The notes under the pieces were generated by a model. That model was not told the DNA's origin and did not search any database. It saw only the letters and a list, made by a program, of their open reading frames with translations. This document shows, piece after piece, positions 48,080 to 61,113 of a stretch of DNA of 64,000 nt. The stretch spans positions 23,540,760 to 23,604,759 of the forward strand of contig OX344762.1 in assembly GCA_947034895.1 (NCBI GenBank). The letters are read 5' to 3'. The stretch's first letter is position 1, and the number at the start of each line of letters is the position of its first letter. Made by a program: the position numbers and the translations under genes. The DNA comes from Rhytidiadelphus loreus. Taxonomy: Eukaryota > Streptophyta > Bryopsida > Hypnales > Hylocomiaceae.

Positions 48080-49725
48080 GTCAAGAAGTGCATTTATATC
48101 ATTTTTAACACGCGTGTCATCCAAGGGTATTTAGGGAGTGGGGAAGAAATGATTTAAATATTCTAAAAATATTTCATAAAATTTGAATATTCATAGAACA
48201 TTCTTAAGGTATTATTTAAATGTTTTTTTGGGGGACTACTTTTGAACTAAGTACTAATAGTCATTATTTATACATTTTATAATTTACAAAACCCTATCTT
48301 TTAATCAAGTGGTTATTAAGACTTTCACATAGTGCCCTCCCTGAGCTCCTGAGGGTTCAAATTTTTTTCTTTTATTTTTTTCTTTCTTCAAGGCTAATCC
48401 ATGTATCCAACAAATGTTAATTCTTAAGATCCTTTGATGTTGAGAGGCCCAAAATTGCTTCAAAATTCTCATCTCGAAAGCAAGGTTAAAATTTTCATCT
48501 ATATTTATTTTTTAACAAATCCAACTATAGGATTCTATAATTAACATGTTCAAGTGCATCCTTCTAAAATTTTAGAGTAAATATATTCACCAATTTCAAA
48601 TTCAATGTGCCTAAATTTAAAAATGTAGCTTTCCTAAACGGTGAACCTTTGTCTTTCAACAATTTAAGAAAAAAATATGTATGACCCATAACTTGAGAAT
48701 TTTAGTCAATATATTGAAAAATGGGTCTAGAGTATATGTAAAAAAAACTAATAAAAAAAAATTCATATTCATCTTTAAAAAAATTATAAACTAGAAGGTA
48801 GTATTGATGGAAGAAAGAACTAAATCACTTACAAAAAATTGTGGACTGTTAGATCATTTTAGAATTCATTTTTAGTTGCCTATTTTGACATTGAAATTGA
48901 AAAAAACTTGTAATTTTTGTAATATTTATTGGAATGTCATTAAACAAAACTTCTTATGTAGATTGGGATGATTAGTATCCATCTTTAAAATTTATGCAAA
49001 AATTCCAAATTATGAAGTCTGCTTGATTTTTGCTTTATCTGCTTTATCTACTTGATTTCTCAAAAAATCTAAAGTGGTCTCCTTATTTGTTTAGGGGTTT
49101 AAAATCCTACGAACACTAGTATCTTAGAAGTATTAAAGAAACAACAAGCTCTTATGAGGGCCGCTCTAGAAGTAGTTGAGGGACCCTTGATTTGATTTAA
49201 TATTGGATTAGATTGAAGTAAATAATCCCCTATAGCTATACATAAAAGTGAAAGCATTGACAATCATGTTCTAAGATATGAAAGAAGTGTGCACAATTGG
49301 AGGATAGAACTTGATGTACCAAATGTCAAGCAAGACATTAAGTTGTGTTAGTTGAATAGTTTCCTAACACAAAAACATTACAATACTAAGAAAAAATAAT
49401 CTAACTTAATTACCTTAAAATATACATACATATTGACAATAAGAATAAATTAGAGATTGTGTACTTTTGCTAGGCTCTCTCCCCCAAAACAATAGATTGG
49501 TTTGTTGAACCTTGATGGCCCCTGGAGAGCTTGTTTTTCTCTAATGGGTAGAACAATCCAATGCCATCAATCGCCCAATTCCAACATCTATTGAACCTCC
49601 CATTTGTATTAGTCACCCACCATTACCACAATTTTAGCAACCCTTTAATATCATGACGATGCATTTGGGAGAGGACATATTAGTGTGTGGTTTAGCATGG
49701 GTCTACCAAGTACCAACCCTATATA
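48080..49725. other. No gene; AT-rich DNA
   Basis: About 1.65 kb without any supported gene or element. Confidence 0.5.
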
Positions 49726-49727
49726 TA

Positions 49728-51298
49728 AGGTAGGAGATTCTTAAAGTGCTTAGGCTCTTAGATTGTCCACCTCCTACAATGTATAGTATTTGTACTTGTT
49801 GCTTTTTTGATGTACCGGTCGGCAAATCAACAATGTACAAATAGTGTACATTTGAGGAGGTGGGCAATTTTAGAGCCCTCTCACTAGAAGAAACCTATGT
49901 TTTCTATGGTGTTTTTAAAGATGTAAAAGTATGTTTTTTTCAATTAAAGGTATGTCAACTCTAATGTCACCTAAAATCTGTTGTAGGCGGTGTTTCCACA
50001 AACGGTTGAAATCTACTATAACGTGTTCTAATGTCTGCATGTTTCATGAAAACGGTTGTTGATACCTTGTGTTTTCACCCTCCAAAAGCTTGCCACGTAG
50101 ATGCCACGTGGCTGCCACATCATCTTTTTTTGTTTGGGCAATGTCCTTTTTTATTAATAAAAAAATCATCATGACAATACAGCACATGACATGGCTCACT
50201 GAAAATCACAAATAGTATTAATTGTATGAAATAATTATCTTTAAAAAATTATATAAAATTATATAAAAATAACAATAATTTAATTACATGAAATAATTAT
50301 TATTTTTAAATTCCAAAAGAAATGAACAAGTGAAATTGTCAAATTCACCAAGAATTTACTATCTACCATCAAAAGAATCTTTAATGGCAAAGTCAAGTAA
50401 TTATTTCATTGGCATTTAGTAAAAATGGAGGGTGGAGAGGTCTCTTTTATATTGAAATTCGTTGTCCATCCGTGACAAAAGATATGGGATAATTCACAAA
50501 TGAGAACTTGACAACATTGTGTGTGGATGTTGTTTCAGACATGAAGACGTTTTTTTTGACATCTACATGTTATTTCCGACATCTGGAGGTTGTTTTAAAC
50601 ATATGGATGTTTATTTAGACATTCAATTTTGAACAAAATTTTTAATTTACATATCCCATATGGTTTGTTTTACTTCCTACTGCTCCACTTGTATAAAGAG
50701 ATTCTTTTTTCATCCATAGTATACATCCATCCATTTTCTTTTCTTTTCAAAGCATGCCACATGGCTACCCTTTCCCAATTCTTTTCACATCCGGTCAGCA
50801 TTTTACATTAGCCTACAATAACTTATAAAAATTTACCCAAGTGAATTCCAAAACCCTAGTTGACGTGGCACTTCCATGTTTTTTGGAACGTTCTAATAAA
50901 CGTCACCATGTTTTATTTGATGTTCAAAAAAACATACACGTCCCTTGTGTCATCCATATGTTTTTGCTCTAACATCTCCATGTCTTTTCTAACATTAGCA
51001 AAAATCTGCCTCCTATAGGCTCAAAATTTGTAATGCATTGATGTCAATGAAAACATGACCCATTTCTTCATAACACCACAGAAAACACGGGTTTCTTATA
51101 GTGTCTGCCATTCCAACTTCAAAAATTCATAACTAATTCCACAAAGCTCTAAAAAATAATTATGAAACGACTGGTGTTAGATGCCAGTTCCGATCCATTT
51201 TTCCTTTAAAGAAAATTTACTAAAAAAATATTTCGAGAAGATCACCTCCCCAAATTCAATTTTAGCTCTTAAATGGGTGCTTTATGGACCTCCTACCT
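49728..51298. mobile_element. MITE, AGGTAG family, interrupted by a CACTA element
   Basis: TA-flanked (49726-49727, 51299-51300), ends AGGTAGGAGATTCTTAAAG and GGACCTCCTACCT. Without the nested 1,222-bp element and its 3-bp duplication it is 346 bp and follows 43769-44095 throughout (TGTACAAATAGTGTACATT, GCCATTCCAACTTCAAAA, TTCATAACTAATTCCA). Confidence 0.87.
49882..51103. mobile_element. Non-autonomous CACTA (CMC/EnSpm) transposon
   Basis: 1,222 bp with ~30-bp inverted ends: CACTAGAAGAAACC then TGTTTTCTATGGTG at the left, and CACCACAGAAAACA then GGGTTTCTTATAGTG at the right. A 3-bp target duplication TCT lies at 49879-49881 and 51104-51106. CACTA termini plus 3-bp duplications are diagnostic. 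The interior has GCCACGTAGATGCCACGTGG and repeated GACAT..ATG words but no transposase, so it depends on a source element elsewhere. Confidence 0.95.
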
Positions 51299-51300
51299 TA

Positions 51301-54153
51301 CCAATTTAATCCGAACATTTGAAAAATCATGTTTGAATATTCATTTCTCATTAGGATGTCTTCATTCTACTTGCAATTGGCTTCTCTCAAACTTCTCAAT
51401 CTCTGAAAAATACATGATCTCACAAATAGCTTCTCCCAGGTACCTAGATAGAAAATCTGCTTGGTAATAGCCATGTGTAGCTGAAGTGCAAAACGTAGAA
51501 CTGAACGGACGTAAGCATGCACACGCAAGTATGATACTCCTAATCCAAAACATCAAAGCTGACGAGGGCACGACGCTCATATGGAATACCAACCAATCAT
51601 CAAACTGTTTTTATTTTATTTTATTTAACACAAATAAAGGCAGTATCTCTATCGATCATACTGTTCTTCTTTTTTCTTTATGAAACACATGAAACTTACT
51701 TTCATTTTATCATCATACTAGCTGTATTGTACTCCAGTATTGTAGCACTGTACCAATACAACGCTTGAGTACCTATTCCAATTAAAGCTTAAATAATGAG
51801 AAACTGTTTAGACATTTGCAAGATTAGGTTTAGATCACGATTAGGCGGACCATGATTAAGTTGACCACGCTAATATGAAGGACATGAATTGCACATATAA
51901 GTAATTGTAAATTCAGGACATGAATTGTCCATAGAAACAGGGTCACCGCAAAGCACTGCCCTTGGCAATTGCAACAGGGAAACATCAATGTAGACGAACT
52001 GACGAAGAAATTTGCTCGGAAAATTTGCAGGGAATTTTCTGCAACTAGAGAATACAGACTTTTACTTCGAATGTACGAGACAGTAACGAAGTTTTTCTCC
52101 AGCTAGCACACTCATGCAATGTAACCATACGTTACCCCTCTGGCAATGCAGATTGCAACCTCTGTACAGATTACAAATTTGAAGGACCCCGGAGAAACTG
52201 ACGAATAGTCCACTGGTTAACCTGAGCTCCTGGAATACTCGTACTCGTACTATACGCATTGATGACGACTTTAACCCTTACGAATCCCTGTATAAGCTTA
52301 TTAGTAATCCCTGTATATATGTCTCCGTGTCACCCTCCTCTTGGCTGGCAAGCGCGTGCGTTATGGGGATTCACCTGCATGTACTTTCGTGTGCCGAAAC
52401 ACACATGAAGACAAACTCCAGGTGCCCAGGTGGACTTTTGTTGTGTGCAGATTGAGAAGCAGCCTTGGGGAGTGTGGATGGTGAGGTGATATGAGGGGGA
52501 GTGTAGATATGAGGGGGAGGTGAGGAGATCATGACCTCAGCAAGGAATTATAGCACGGAGATTCCCTGGGTGTCCGACAAAGCTGCTTGCTTACCTTTTA
52601 ATTATTTAATAATTTGAATTGTCGTAGAAGTTGAACTTAAGATTTTCAATTTAACAAGGATATCATGTTGTCCCACACACATCCGATGGTCAAGCGAATA
52701 CTGCTAGCAGAATGAATTCAAAAGTTTAATTTCAGATTAATTTCAATTGTTATACACATCGATGTACGGACTTGAGTCATCGAGAGTATCATCACTGATA
52801 TGAGCACGAGAGATGGGTCAGTCGAGGCTGGCGAGCTATTGTATCAGCTAATCTTGTGCTTCACTCCTGTATTACATGAGTCTGGGATTTATATGTATGT
52901 ATATGAGCTCCTAGTGGATCCAAGCAAGAAGTGAAAACAGGAGATCAGCGGTAACTTAGATTAAGCAGAAACAGAAGCAACCCTCTAATTGCAGTGCAAA
53001 TAATAAATTGGTAAGCTATCCCTGTCTGTAATTAGCGCGTGTGGAGGGAATTAGTTTTTGGCGATAGGACCTACTGGCAACGAATTTTCGAGATGAAGCA
53101 GCCCTTCCTCCCCGGAGACTTGGGCTCAAAGGAATCGGCGTTTGAAGCAATTGCTGATCCACTTGTGTATGCTAGCATCCTTCATAATTAAAATATACAA
53201 TCGCTCCGGGTATAAGTTTGCGCAGTCACTGACATGCTAGCTAGTTCACCACTGGAGTCTCTAGCATACACAGTGGGCAGGCCTGCTGCAGGTGGACTAC
53301 GTAGTTCACCACTTCAATTCCTAGTACGGCTTAGCAACATCATCCTCGACTTAGTACACAGTTCAGCTTGTACTGACAGGACTTGGGGGCTGCGCCTCTG
53401 GATACAATCATTCAAAGTTACTTGGCAGTGATTAGATTTGCATCACTAGTGGACGTCGCCGCTGGTTCAGCTCTTTGTAGTTCTTGCAGCAGCTTCTGTT
53501 CCGACCATTCGAGCCTCAAAACTTTGAAAACATACTTGAATATTTAGGTAAAATATTTCGCTGTCGATCAAATATTGATCGTATGTCTAGCTTTGATCTT
53601 TCTTCAGCTGGCTGTATGATCCTGTTTTCGTTTTTTTAATGCACACCGGTTAACAATGAGATCGATGTTTAGAGACTCCGAATCAATCTAGTACTGGATT
53701 TATGACATTACGAATCGATCGTTTGGTTGGTATTAACGATTGGTGAAAATGGCCATGTGACAGAAAATAAACCAAAACAGGTCGCGTTATTCGACCACTT
53801 TCGCCATCTGCCGACAGTCGGCGAGGAGTTTGGCGAACACTACACTCTTAGAAGCTCGTGAGTTTTTCTGGTCCGACTCTTTTCCTTCAGCAAATTTTAT
53901 ATCTGCTAGGTAGCTTCTTAAGCTTTCCATATTGATACATCGGAGGGATTAGTGCAGGTGCTCGATTTGAAACTATTCGTCTACGTAGTTTAAGCACTTC
54001 ATACTGATTTCAACCAACAGTTTCAGTTACAGAAATTTGAATGGCCGTTTTCTCCCAGGTCTGATCATTTCTCACGATCCAGTCGACGTACATTAGCTAG
54101 AGCTGAGAACGTATCCACACACGTTTATTTCGGATCTTCAGTTATATTCGAAG
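51301..54153. other. Lower-repeat DNA upstream of the laccase; no gene called
   Basis: Composition is less AT-biased and none of the window's repeat families appears. Open frames (for example 53234-53431, 52062-52259) are short and match nothing. The 5' UTR and promoter of the laccase must lie in the last several hundred bases, but I see no convincing TATA box at the expected distance from ATG 54154. Confidence 0.5.
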
Positions 54154-57100
54154 ATGGCTTCAATGGCGCTGAAGACTCTGTCTGTGATCACCATGTTGGT
54201 GGCCGTCTTCGCCTCACAGGCGTCAGCGAAGAAACACTACCTCTATTGGACTGTGAGTGCTCCACTTACCTGTCATGTACTTGAAAAGAAGTTTGATTCT
54301 CGTCACAAATATAAAAAAACAAACTAAGAATGCTCTGTACTGGACATTAGATATTGCAACTAGATCTACCTGTGCTCTTAATCTAAACATGTCATTCATT
54401 AATCTGCTTTCCATGTAGACTATTATCAATAAGGATTTTTTACCTTGGATTTATTCTCAGAGATTGAGTGTACTCTAGCGTGTACAGGTTTGATTAGATC
54501 AATACAAACCCAAAAAATCCTACGGGGAGTACAAAAGAATGGAGTCAATGGACTTGCATAACCATGTCTGATATTCATTGAACGTTTATCTGCTGCAGGT
54601 GGAGAACGCAACATTGACAAGAGATTGCTACACTGTCACCGTGGCCACGGTGAACGGAATCTCCCCGGGTCCTACTGTGATTATTGATGAAGATGACACA
54701 CTCGTCATCACGGTGACAAACAAGCAGATCTACCCTGTTACTCTGCACTGGTGCGTCTCTCTTTCCAGCTCCTTTCTTCTTTCATTGGCAACTTGCATTG
54801 ATTTATTCTGAGGTTAGTAAGACTGGTAAATTCGGAATGCACTACCACAATTTTTTTAGAGATTGCATACCTTCGTGAGCATATTATTGTCTTTTCGTTA
54901 AGCTTATAAATTTTCCGTGTTACTCTCTTCAGGCATGGAATCAAACAACTTGGCTCCAACTACGCCGATGGGCCAGCGTACATCACGCAGTGTCCTATCC
55001 AGGAAGGCGGCTCATACATTTACGAGTTTACCGTGACCGGCCAAAGCGGGACGTTCTTCTACCACGCTCATATCAACTGGTTGAGAGCCACGGTGCATGG
55101 TGCCTTGATTGTGAAGCCGAAGGTGAAGCCACCATATGGCGCAGTTGAAGCTGAGATTCCCATCATCCTTGGTTAGTCCGGCTTCCCCTCTTGAGTTTCG
55201 CAACTATCTGTGATCCTTTCAAAAAAAGATTGGAGCAAATCTTGCCAGTATTAAATATGTTGGTATCAATGCGTATTTACATTACCCTTCTCGACAATTT
55301 GCAGGAGAATGGTATTCACTGGATCCAAACGTGTACGAACGTGATTTGCTTTACTCGGATTCTCCTCCTGCGGTGAACATCACCACTACCCCTACCGTCA
55401 ATGGCAACCCGGGACCTCTCTTCAGCTGCTCCAAAGGTAAGCTTTAAGTCTGCTTCAGCAAAAAGAAACTCTTTCTTTTGTTTTTGGACCTGCACATGCA
55501 AATATCTTGCCTGATTAATTAATTCTGGTGGTATTAGATTAATTAGGCGTGTTGGAATCAAGTTTTACACTAAATGATGAACTCGATTTTTTTATTGGCT
55601 TGGGCTTTCTCAATGATATTAACAGTTGATGTGATGACTGCCAGGTGAAACGACCCAGTTCAAAGTGAAGCCGAACAAAACCTACCTTCTTCGAATTATC
55701 AACGCCGCCATGAACGAAGATTACTTTTTCCGAGTTGGTGGTCACAAGATCACTATTGTGGGCGCGGATGGAAACTATCTGAAACCATTCAGAGCTAACG
55801 TTATTGCTATGATTCCTGGACAGACCACCGACGTCCTCCTCATCACAAGCAAAACTCCAGGTCTGCACAATATTTCTTCGAATTCTTCACTCTTGTAATA
55901 AAAAAATATCTTCAAAGTGAACGTAGGAGTGTGACAGACGTGCTTCCTAAGTAAGCTCAGTTCTCTAGTCTTTTTTTTTTCCGTTTTCTGATATCCGAAT
56001 TGGTTCGACCCCTTTTTTTCTTTCGTTCGAGATTCATTCCTTTAGTCAGTCATACACTCAATTGCTCTAAAAGCTACACTCAAGCGTAAGTGTTACATTT
56101 CTGCTAAAGTCAATGACAGCTAGTTTCGCTAGCGTGCTAGCTTTCCTTAGTCGAATTGCGAAACTGGTGATCGACAATACAAAACTGATGGATCCCGTGA
56201 TAATACGGAACTGAATTGGATCCCCTGACTGCTGCAGGGTATTTCCTTTCCCTCATTTCTAGCTGTTGTGCCGAGTACAGTTATCCTCAATCCGAACTTA
56301 GCAATAAATGAAGAATGGCCAAGTGATATGCGAACTGATGTTAGTAAATTTCTTGAACTTCAGGGAAATATTATTTCGGATTCGACATTGGTACGGTTCC
56401 AACTGGCTTAGGCCCCCCTCCTCCCCAAATCTCCGCACTCGGCTTATTCGAATACACAAACGCCCTTCCCTCGAAAGTAATCATCCCCAAGTTCCCCAAC
56501 GAAGTCAATCTGAAACCCATGGACAAATACGTCGCCAAGCTCAAGAATCTCGGCACCTACACTTTAAAGAAGACCCCTGACCAGGACCTGATTTACACAG
56601 TCAGCTTAGGCTTCGTTTTCTGCAGACCCCCCGAGCCTTGTATCCGGAAAATCACGGGCGCAGTCCAAAACATCACATTCGATGATCCTGTGGGCACTTC
56701 CATCCTTCAAGCTTACGCCAGCGGGGTCAACGGCGTCTACACAGCTGATTTCCCTGATAAGCCACCCTCGCTTAATCTCAGCTTAGTCTCATCCGACCCC
56801 AACTACTTCTTCGGCTCCAGGGGAACCCGAGTGAAAACTTTAAACTATGGCGATGTCGTGCAAGTGGTGCTTCAGAATGTGAACGCTGCTGGTGTTTTAG
56901 ATCATCCGTTTCATCTCCATGGGCATGACTTTTATGTTGTGGGGAGAGGCTATGGAATCTACAACCCTGCTAAGGATCCAGCGCACTTCAATCTTGTGGA
57001 TCCACCGTTGTTTAATACGTATGGCCTTCCGAATCCAGGGTGGTTAGCTATAAGGTTTCACGCGAACAATCCTGGCGTGTGGCTCATGCATTGTCACTTT

Positions 57101-57199
57101 GAGAGGCATAAATCGTGGGGGATGATGATGGTGTTCATTACGAAGAATGGAGGGGGGCTGTCATTGAAGCCACCGACGCACCCACTGCCTGTGTGTTAG
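54154..57199 (+). CDS. Plant laccase (multicopper oxidase), six exons
   Basis: Exons 54154-54252, 54599-54750, 54933-55171, 55305-55436, 55645-55860 and 56364-57199 join in frame with GT...AG introns, giving 557 residues, the usual laccase length; five introns is the common plant layout. Residues 1-25 form a signal peptide (hydrophobic core, ASQASA cleavage context), so the product is secreted. Three cupredoxin domains carry four copper motifs: HWHG (end of exon 2 into exon 3), [26 protein letters not shown], and [17 protein letters not shown] with Cys523 for the type 1 copper and Met533 in the axial position. Several N-glycosylation sites (NAT, NIT, NKT, NLS) fit secretion. Laccases oxidise phenolics and monolignols with O2 reduced to water, in the wall. 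The start is the first ATG and gives the signal peptide. No premature stop or broken splice site was seen. The exact laccase subgroup is not decided. Confidence 0.95.
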
Positions 57200-59848
57200 T
57201 AATTTAGTATGGGATGTCTTTCATTAGTATTAATTGGTAATTTGGAGTAATTATATTGTCGGTTCTAGATTCTATGGCTTCCTCGACTCTGAGTACCGAA
57301 ATATATTGAGATTCTTGGAAAGAGCTGGCACAGCATGAATTGGCTCTATGACATCTTCGTGATGGCGATCCGATCTTTGACAAATCAGAGATTCGAAAGC
57401 TCGACTGCTATGGATATCGACGCCCCGCGTTAAATATTTCGCCTATTTCCGAATACACAACCTCCAGTTTATCTCTAGTTCCTACTTCAATTTCGTTAAA
57501 ACTGGTGCAATTTCATTCTCATGCATGGTACGGCGAACCCTCAAGAAAGGAAGAAAATGAAATGATTTCGGGAGCCGTGACGGGGTATCCTAACTTCGAG
57601 ATACTGTAGATATAGATCTAGTGTAGACCTAGTGCACTTTGCATATGAATTTGCCTAGTTATCTACTACGGAGTATTTGTATTTGTTGTAAATGGTCTAC
57701 AAACGCGGCATAGGTTGCCCATGAGTAGAGTGTCATGGCTAGCTAGCTACAGGAGAGATGCCCACATGGGGGGAACGGTGCACATGTGGTTCTTCAGTTC
57801 ATCATGATGAAATTAAATTAAAGTGACCATTGGCATGATTGGGGTACCTGCTGTAGGCCGAAACTGCACGGACCTACCCGACAGCTAGCAACTTTGTAAT
57901 GCTCGTCACTTCTGTAGCTATGTAGCTAGCCAGCAACAGCAACAGGAGGAGAGGATTCTCTCTTACGCATTAACTTAGAGACAAACGGTTTCCAGTGGCC
58001 AACTTCAATTATTTAGAGAGTGCAAGGACATCTGTATTAAACAGGAATTTGTCGTCTCTGGAGTCTGGACCACTCGATCAAAGGTCAGAAAACTTTGGTT
58101 TCATCGATCCACTAAAGTTACAAAGCCACAAGTCAATGGAAGATTTTGGTGCAAAAAAAATGAACCTCTTTCTTACTGTTGCGTCACTCTGCATTGTAAA
58201 GCTCATGTGTGAGGAAGCTTCAATTGAAAAAGTTGCAACCGAATTAATCTATTCTTGCCATTCAACCGATAGGCAGGTTTGTTCCCCGGCGTCAGTTGTA
58301 ACCTGTGGTTTCTCCTTAAGAGGGATTACGCTTCGGACGCTTTGGATTTTGCGTACTGATTTTGCTTTAATAGGCGAACTCAATCTCGGAAAAGATCGAG
58401 CAATTCATCTAGGCTGTCTTGCTTGGGGAAAGACTACTACAAAATTCAAGAATTGAAGGAACCGAACGTACTCCCAGGATGCTGCTCTGTTTGCATGCCT
58501 GTTTTGACTATGAATGGCATGCATGGGGGCCAGAGTGGGTAACAAGGTACGTTTCTCGCGAGAAGAACTTGCCTTAGGATAGTTGATAGCTGATGATCTT
58601 TGGTTGGTCTGGCCCTGCAGTGGCTGGCGTTTCCCAGGTGCCTTCTCTTTGTACTTTCTGAACCCACGCAGCGTCGGAATCCTTTCTTGACTTTTTTTGC
58701 ATGCTTTTGCTTAGATCTTTTTAAACATATATTATTTACCTCGCTTTCATCAAATTCACCGTACAAAAAGTGTGGTTTGAAAAGCCAAACATTGGTTTAG
58801 ACTTTAGATGAATGAGAAATTCTAGGGTAAAAAACGACCTTGCAATCTCTCTGTTTGTGGTCTAGATTTTGGACGTCAGAGCGCTACGGGGTTAACCCGT
58901 CGATATAAAACTCTCTGGTGTGCCAAAACAAACAAAAAGATGTGAGTAAGTTGCCACTCGATCAGAAAGCAAGTGCTAAGTCTTGACTGTACTTGGCTGA
59001 TACTTGACTGACTCACTCTTTCTTCACTGCTTACTTTAGCCGCTTTTTCTTTGAGTGACGTGCTTAGCTTGTTGTTTGCAGTTACCAAAACGGAGTCAGC
59101 CACTAGCGATGAGGTCATAGTGAGCAAAACAGAATCATTAGATTCTAGTTGAGATCGAGCACTAGAATTTTAAAAAACTTCCAGGAAGCTCGCGACGAAG
59201 CTGAAGCTTGGATGCGCATGAGAATCTGAGTACAAATGCAAGCTTGTGTTTCATGCCATGGCAACACAGATTCTCCATGGGAAACAGCATTTATATATGG
59301 AAACCAACGTACGGACACTATCAATGACCAAAATATTCAGGCATGTTATTGGTGTACCCTATGCTTGGGCTTGGGTCAAATTTGTTAAAAAATAATTCAA
59401 ATGTAATTAAATATGGCATGTAATGAAGTTTTCAGAAACTATGATGTGACATAATTGAATAGTGTAGAAATATTAATAAAAATAATTTGTATACTAAAAA
59501 AATAACTGATGAAAAATGAAAAATAATATACATACTAGGGTGATTGCTTTATAAATGTAAAAAATTCATGCAATACTTAAGCTTATTAAGCTTAGTCCTT
59601 TTTCCTCCTTCAAAGTGAGATTGTATTCATTAAAAGGAATTAAAACTTAACCAGTCCTTCTACTATATAACTTACTAAGTTGGGAGGCCCCTACTACTAA
59701 AGGTCACAAAAGATTTGGTAACTCAGGGGGCACTTAGAGTGTCCATTAGAAACTATGTGCAAACAAAACTTTGGACCCCCTATATAATTTTTGAATTTTA
59801 AATAAAAATAAATAAATAAAAATGAATAGATTTTACTACTTTGAAAGT
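57200..59848. other. Laccase 3' region and spacer; no further gene called
   Basis: The first few hundred bases should hold the laccase 3' UTR; no single strong poly(A) signal stands out. A 153-codon plus-strand open frame (57995-58456) begins with GTG, has no recognisable domain and is followed by overlapping minus-strand frames, so it is not called. From about 59300 the sequence becomes AT-rich again. Confidence 0.45.
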
Positions 59849-60047
59849 TGTGAGCCCCAAATTCGTCATTCGGGACTTATAGTTTTTTTTTTTTTAGATT
59901 GTTGCAATTTAAGGCATAATATTATACAAAAAATTCAAAAAAGAGTGTAGAACCAAAATAAGTATGTCAAAGCCTTTAGTCATAAATAGCCTTTTACCCT
60001 TAGGATCCCACCAAACCTACTAGTACATAGGTTAGAACCAAGAAGTA

Positions 60048-60336
60048 CACTAATGATGATATTTAGTGTTATATTACAAATAGTGTTACCTAATTTTACT
60101 AGACCCATTTAGAGTTTTACTTTCCACTTCTTGTGAGCTCATTTCTAACATGAAATTACCTTTAACACTAAATGAAGTCTTTAGTAAAAATTTATATCCC
60201 CAAAAAATTCAAAAAGTTGTCAAATAGTGCCTATAATCTATATTGACATTTAGTATTAGTAACACTAGTGAAATTGTTGACATTTAGTATTGTACTTTGT
60301 AATTAGTGTTGCCAACACTATATACCATTATTAGTG
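60048..60336. mobile_element. MITE, CACTAATG family, TA target site
   Basis: 289 bp flanked by TA. Ends CACTAATGATGATATTTAG and its diverged complement at the right (ACCATTATTAGTG). An inner TAGTGTTACCTAA/TTAGTGTTGCC pair continues the foldback. It shares family ends with 30500-30716 and is inserted in the LTR-family element near its start. Confidence 0.75.
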
Positions 60337-60855
60337 TAGTGGAAAATAATAGGATTGTAGGGAACTTATTCTAAATAGCCTAAATTTTAGTGCATGTGAC
60401 TAGGCTTGGCTAAATTGGTCTTAGGTGAGATAGAAAGGTCCTTACGTAAATCTCCAAAGATAGGTTCTGGTTTCTCCATTCTATCGATGAAATATTAGGA
60501 ACCCCAATTATTAGCATGCAGGTGTCACTTTTTCAAGACAGACCAACAGGAAGAATCTACGGTTACCGTATGGTGCTTTAGGATCAGAAGCATATCAGGG
60601 AGTCAACAGTGAAATCGATTCATCCAGATTCTTTCACATGTGAAAGATTCCTTGACTGTCGGTAATTCGAGAGAAACCGGTTTTACCTTCCTACGAGTTG
60701 TGTGCAAGACTGACTCTAGACTTGGCATGTATCGTGGAGAATTCCATGAAAGGTTCTCCAAAAAGTTCTCGGTTTTTTTTTATCTCCAGGAGATCTTTTT
60801 CTGAGCGGTCAACCTTTAAAAATCACGGAGGAAAATTCATGTAAATTACCCAGGC

Positions 60856-61113
60856 TGCGATAAAATTTCACTAAAAATTATATTAGCCTCTTTCATATTA
60901 GTAATGTATCCCAATAAGTTTCGCGGTATTCCAATTGCAAAAGGTAGTCGAATTCCTGACATTCTCACAATTATTAATTATGGCAGAATTTTCGTGGAGT
61001 TGACTAGCGTCCTAGGAGTGCACGAAGTTGGAACGAAGCCATCAAAGGGTCTTTTCTTACTCCCTAGGTCCCTCTTGACAACCTTAGATAGTCTCCCTAG
61101 TCAGAAAAGGTAA
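60856..61113 (+). CDS. Conserved open frame in LTR-family element, function unknown
   Basis: A stop-free frame reading CDKISLKI, then YPNKFRGIP, a middle part INYGRIFVELTSVLGV and ending KGLFLLPR before a stop after 61113. It is the plus-strand counterpart of the frame at 35634-35855, aligned over 71 residues without gaps. Upstream codons also match in frame (NYPGC against NYQCC). An ATG occurs at 60904, but homology starts before it. I do not recognise the family; it may be a relic of an element protein or a captured host exon. Confidence 0.35.
   Translation, partial: CDKISLKIILASFILVMYPNKFRGIPIAKGSRIPDILTIINYGRIFVELTSVLGVHEVGTKPSKGLFLLPRSLLTTLDSLPSQKR

Noticed and set aside
57995..58456. 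153-codon frame downstream of the laccase
   Set aside because: It starts with GTG, has no recognisable domain and no splice or promoter context; left as spacer.
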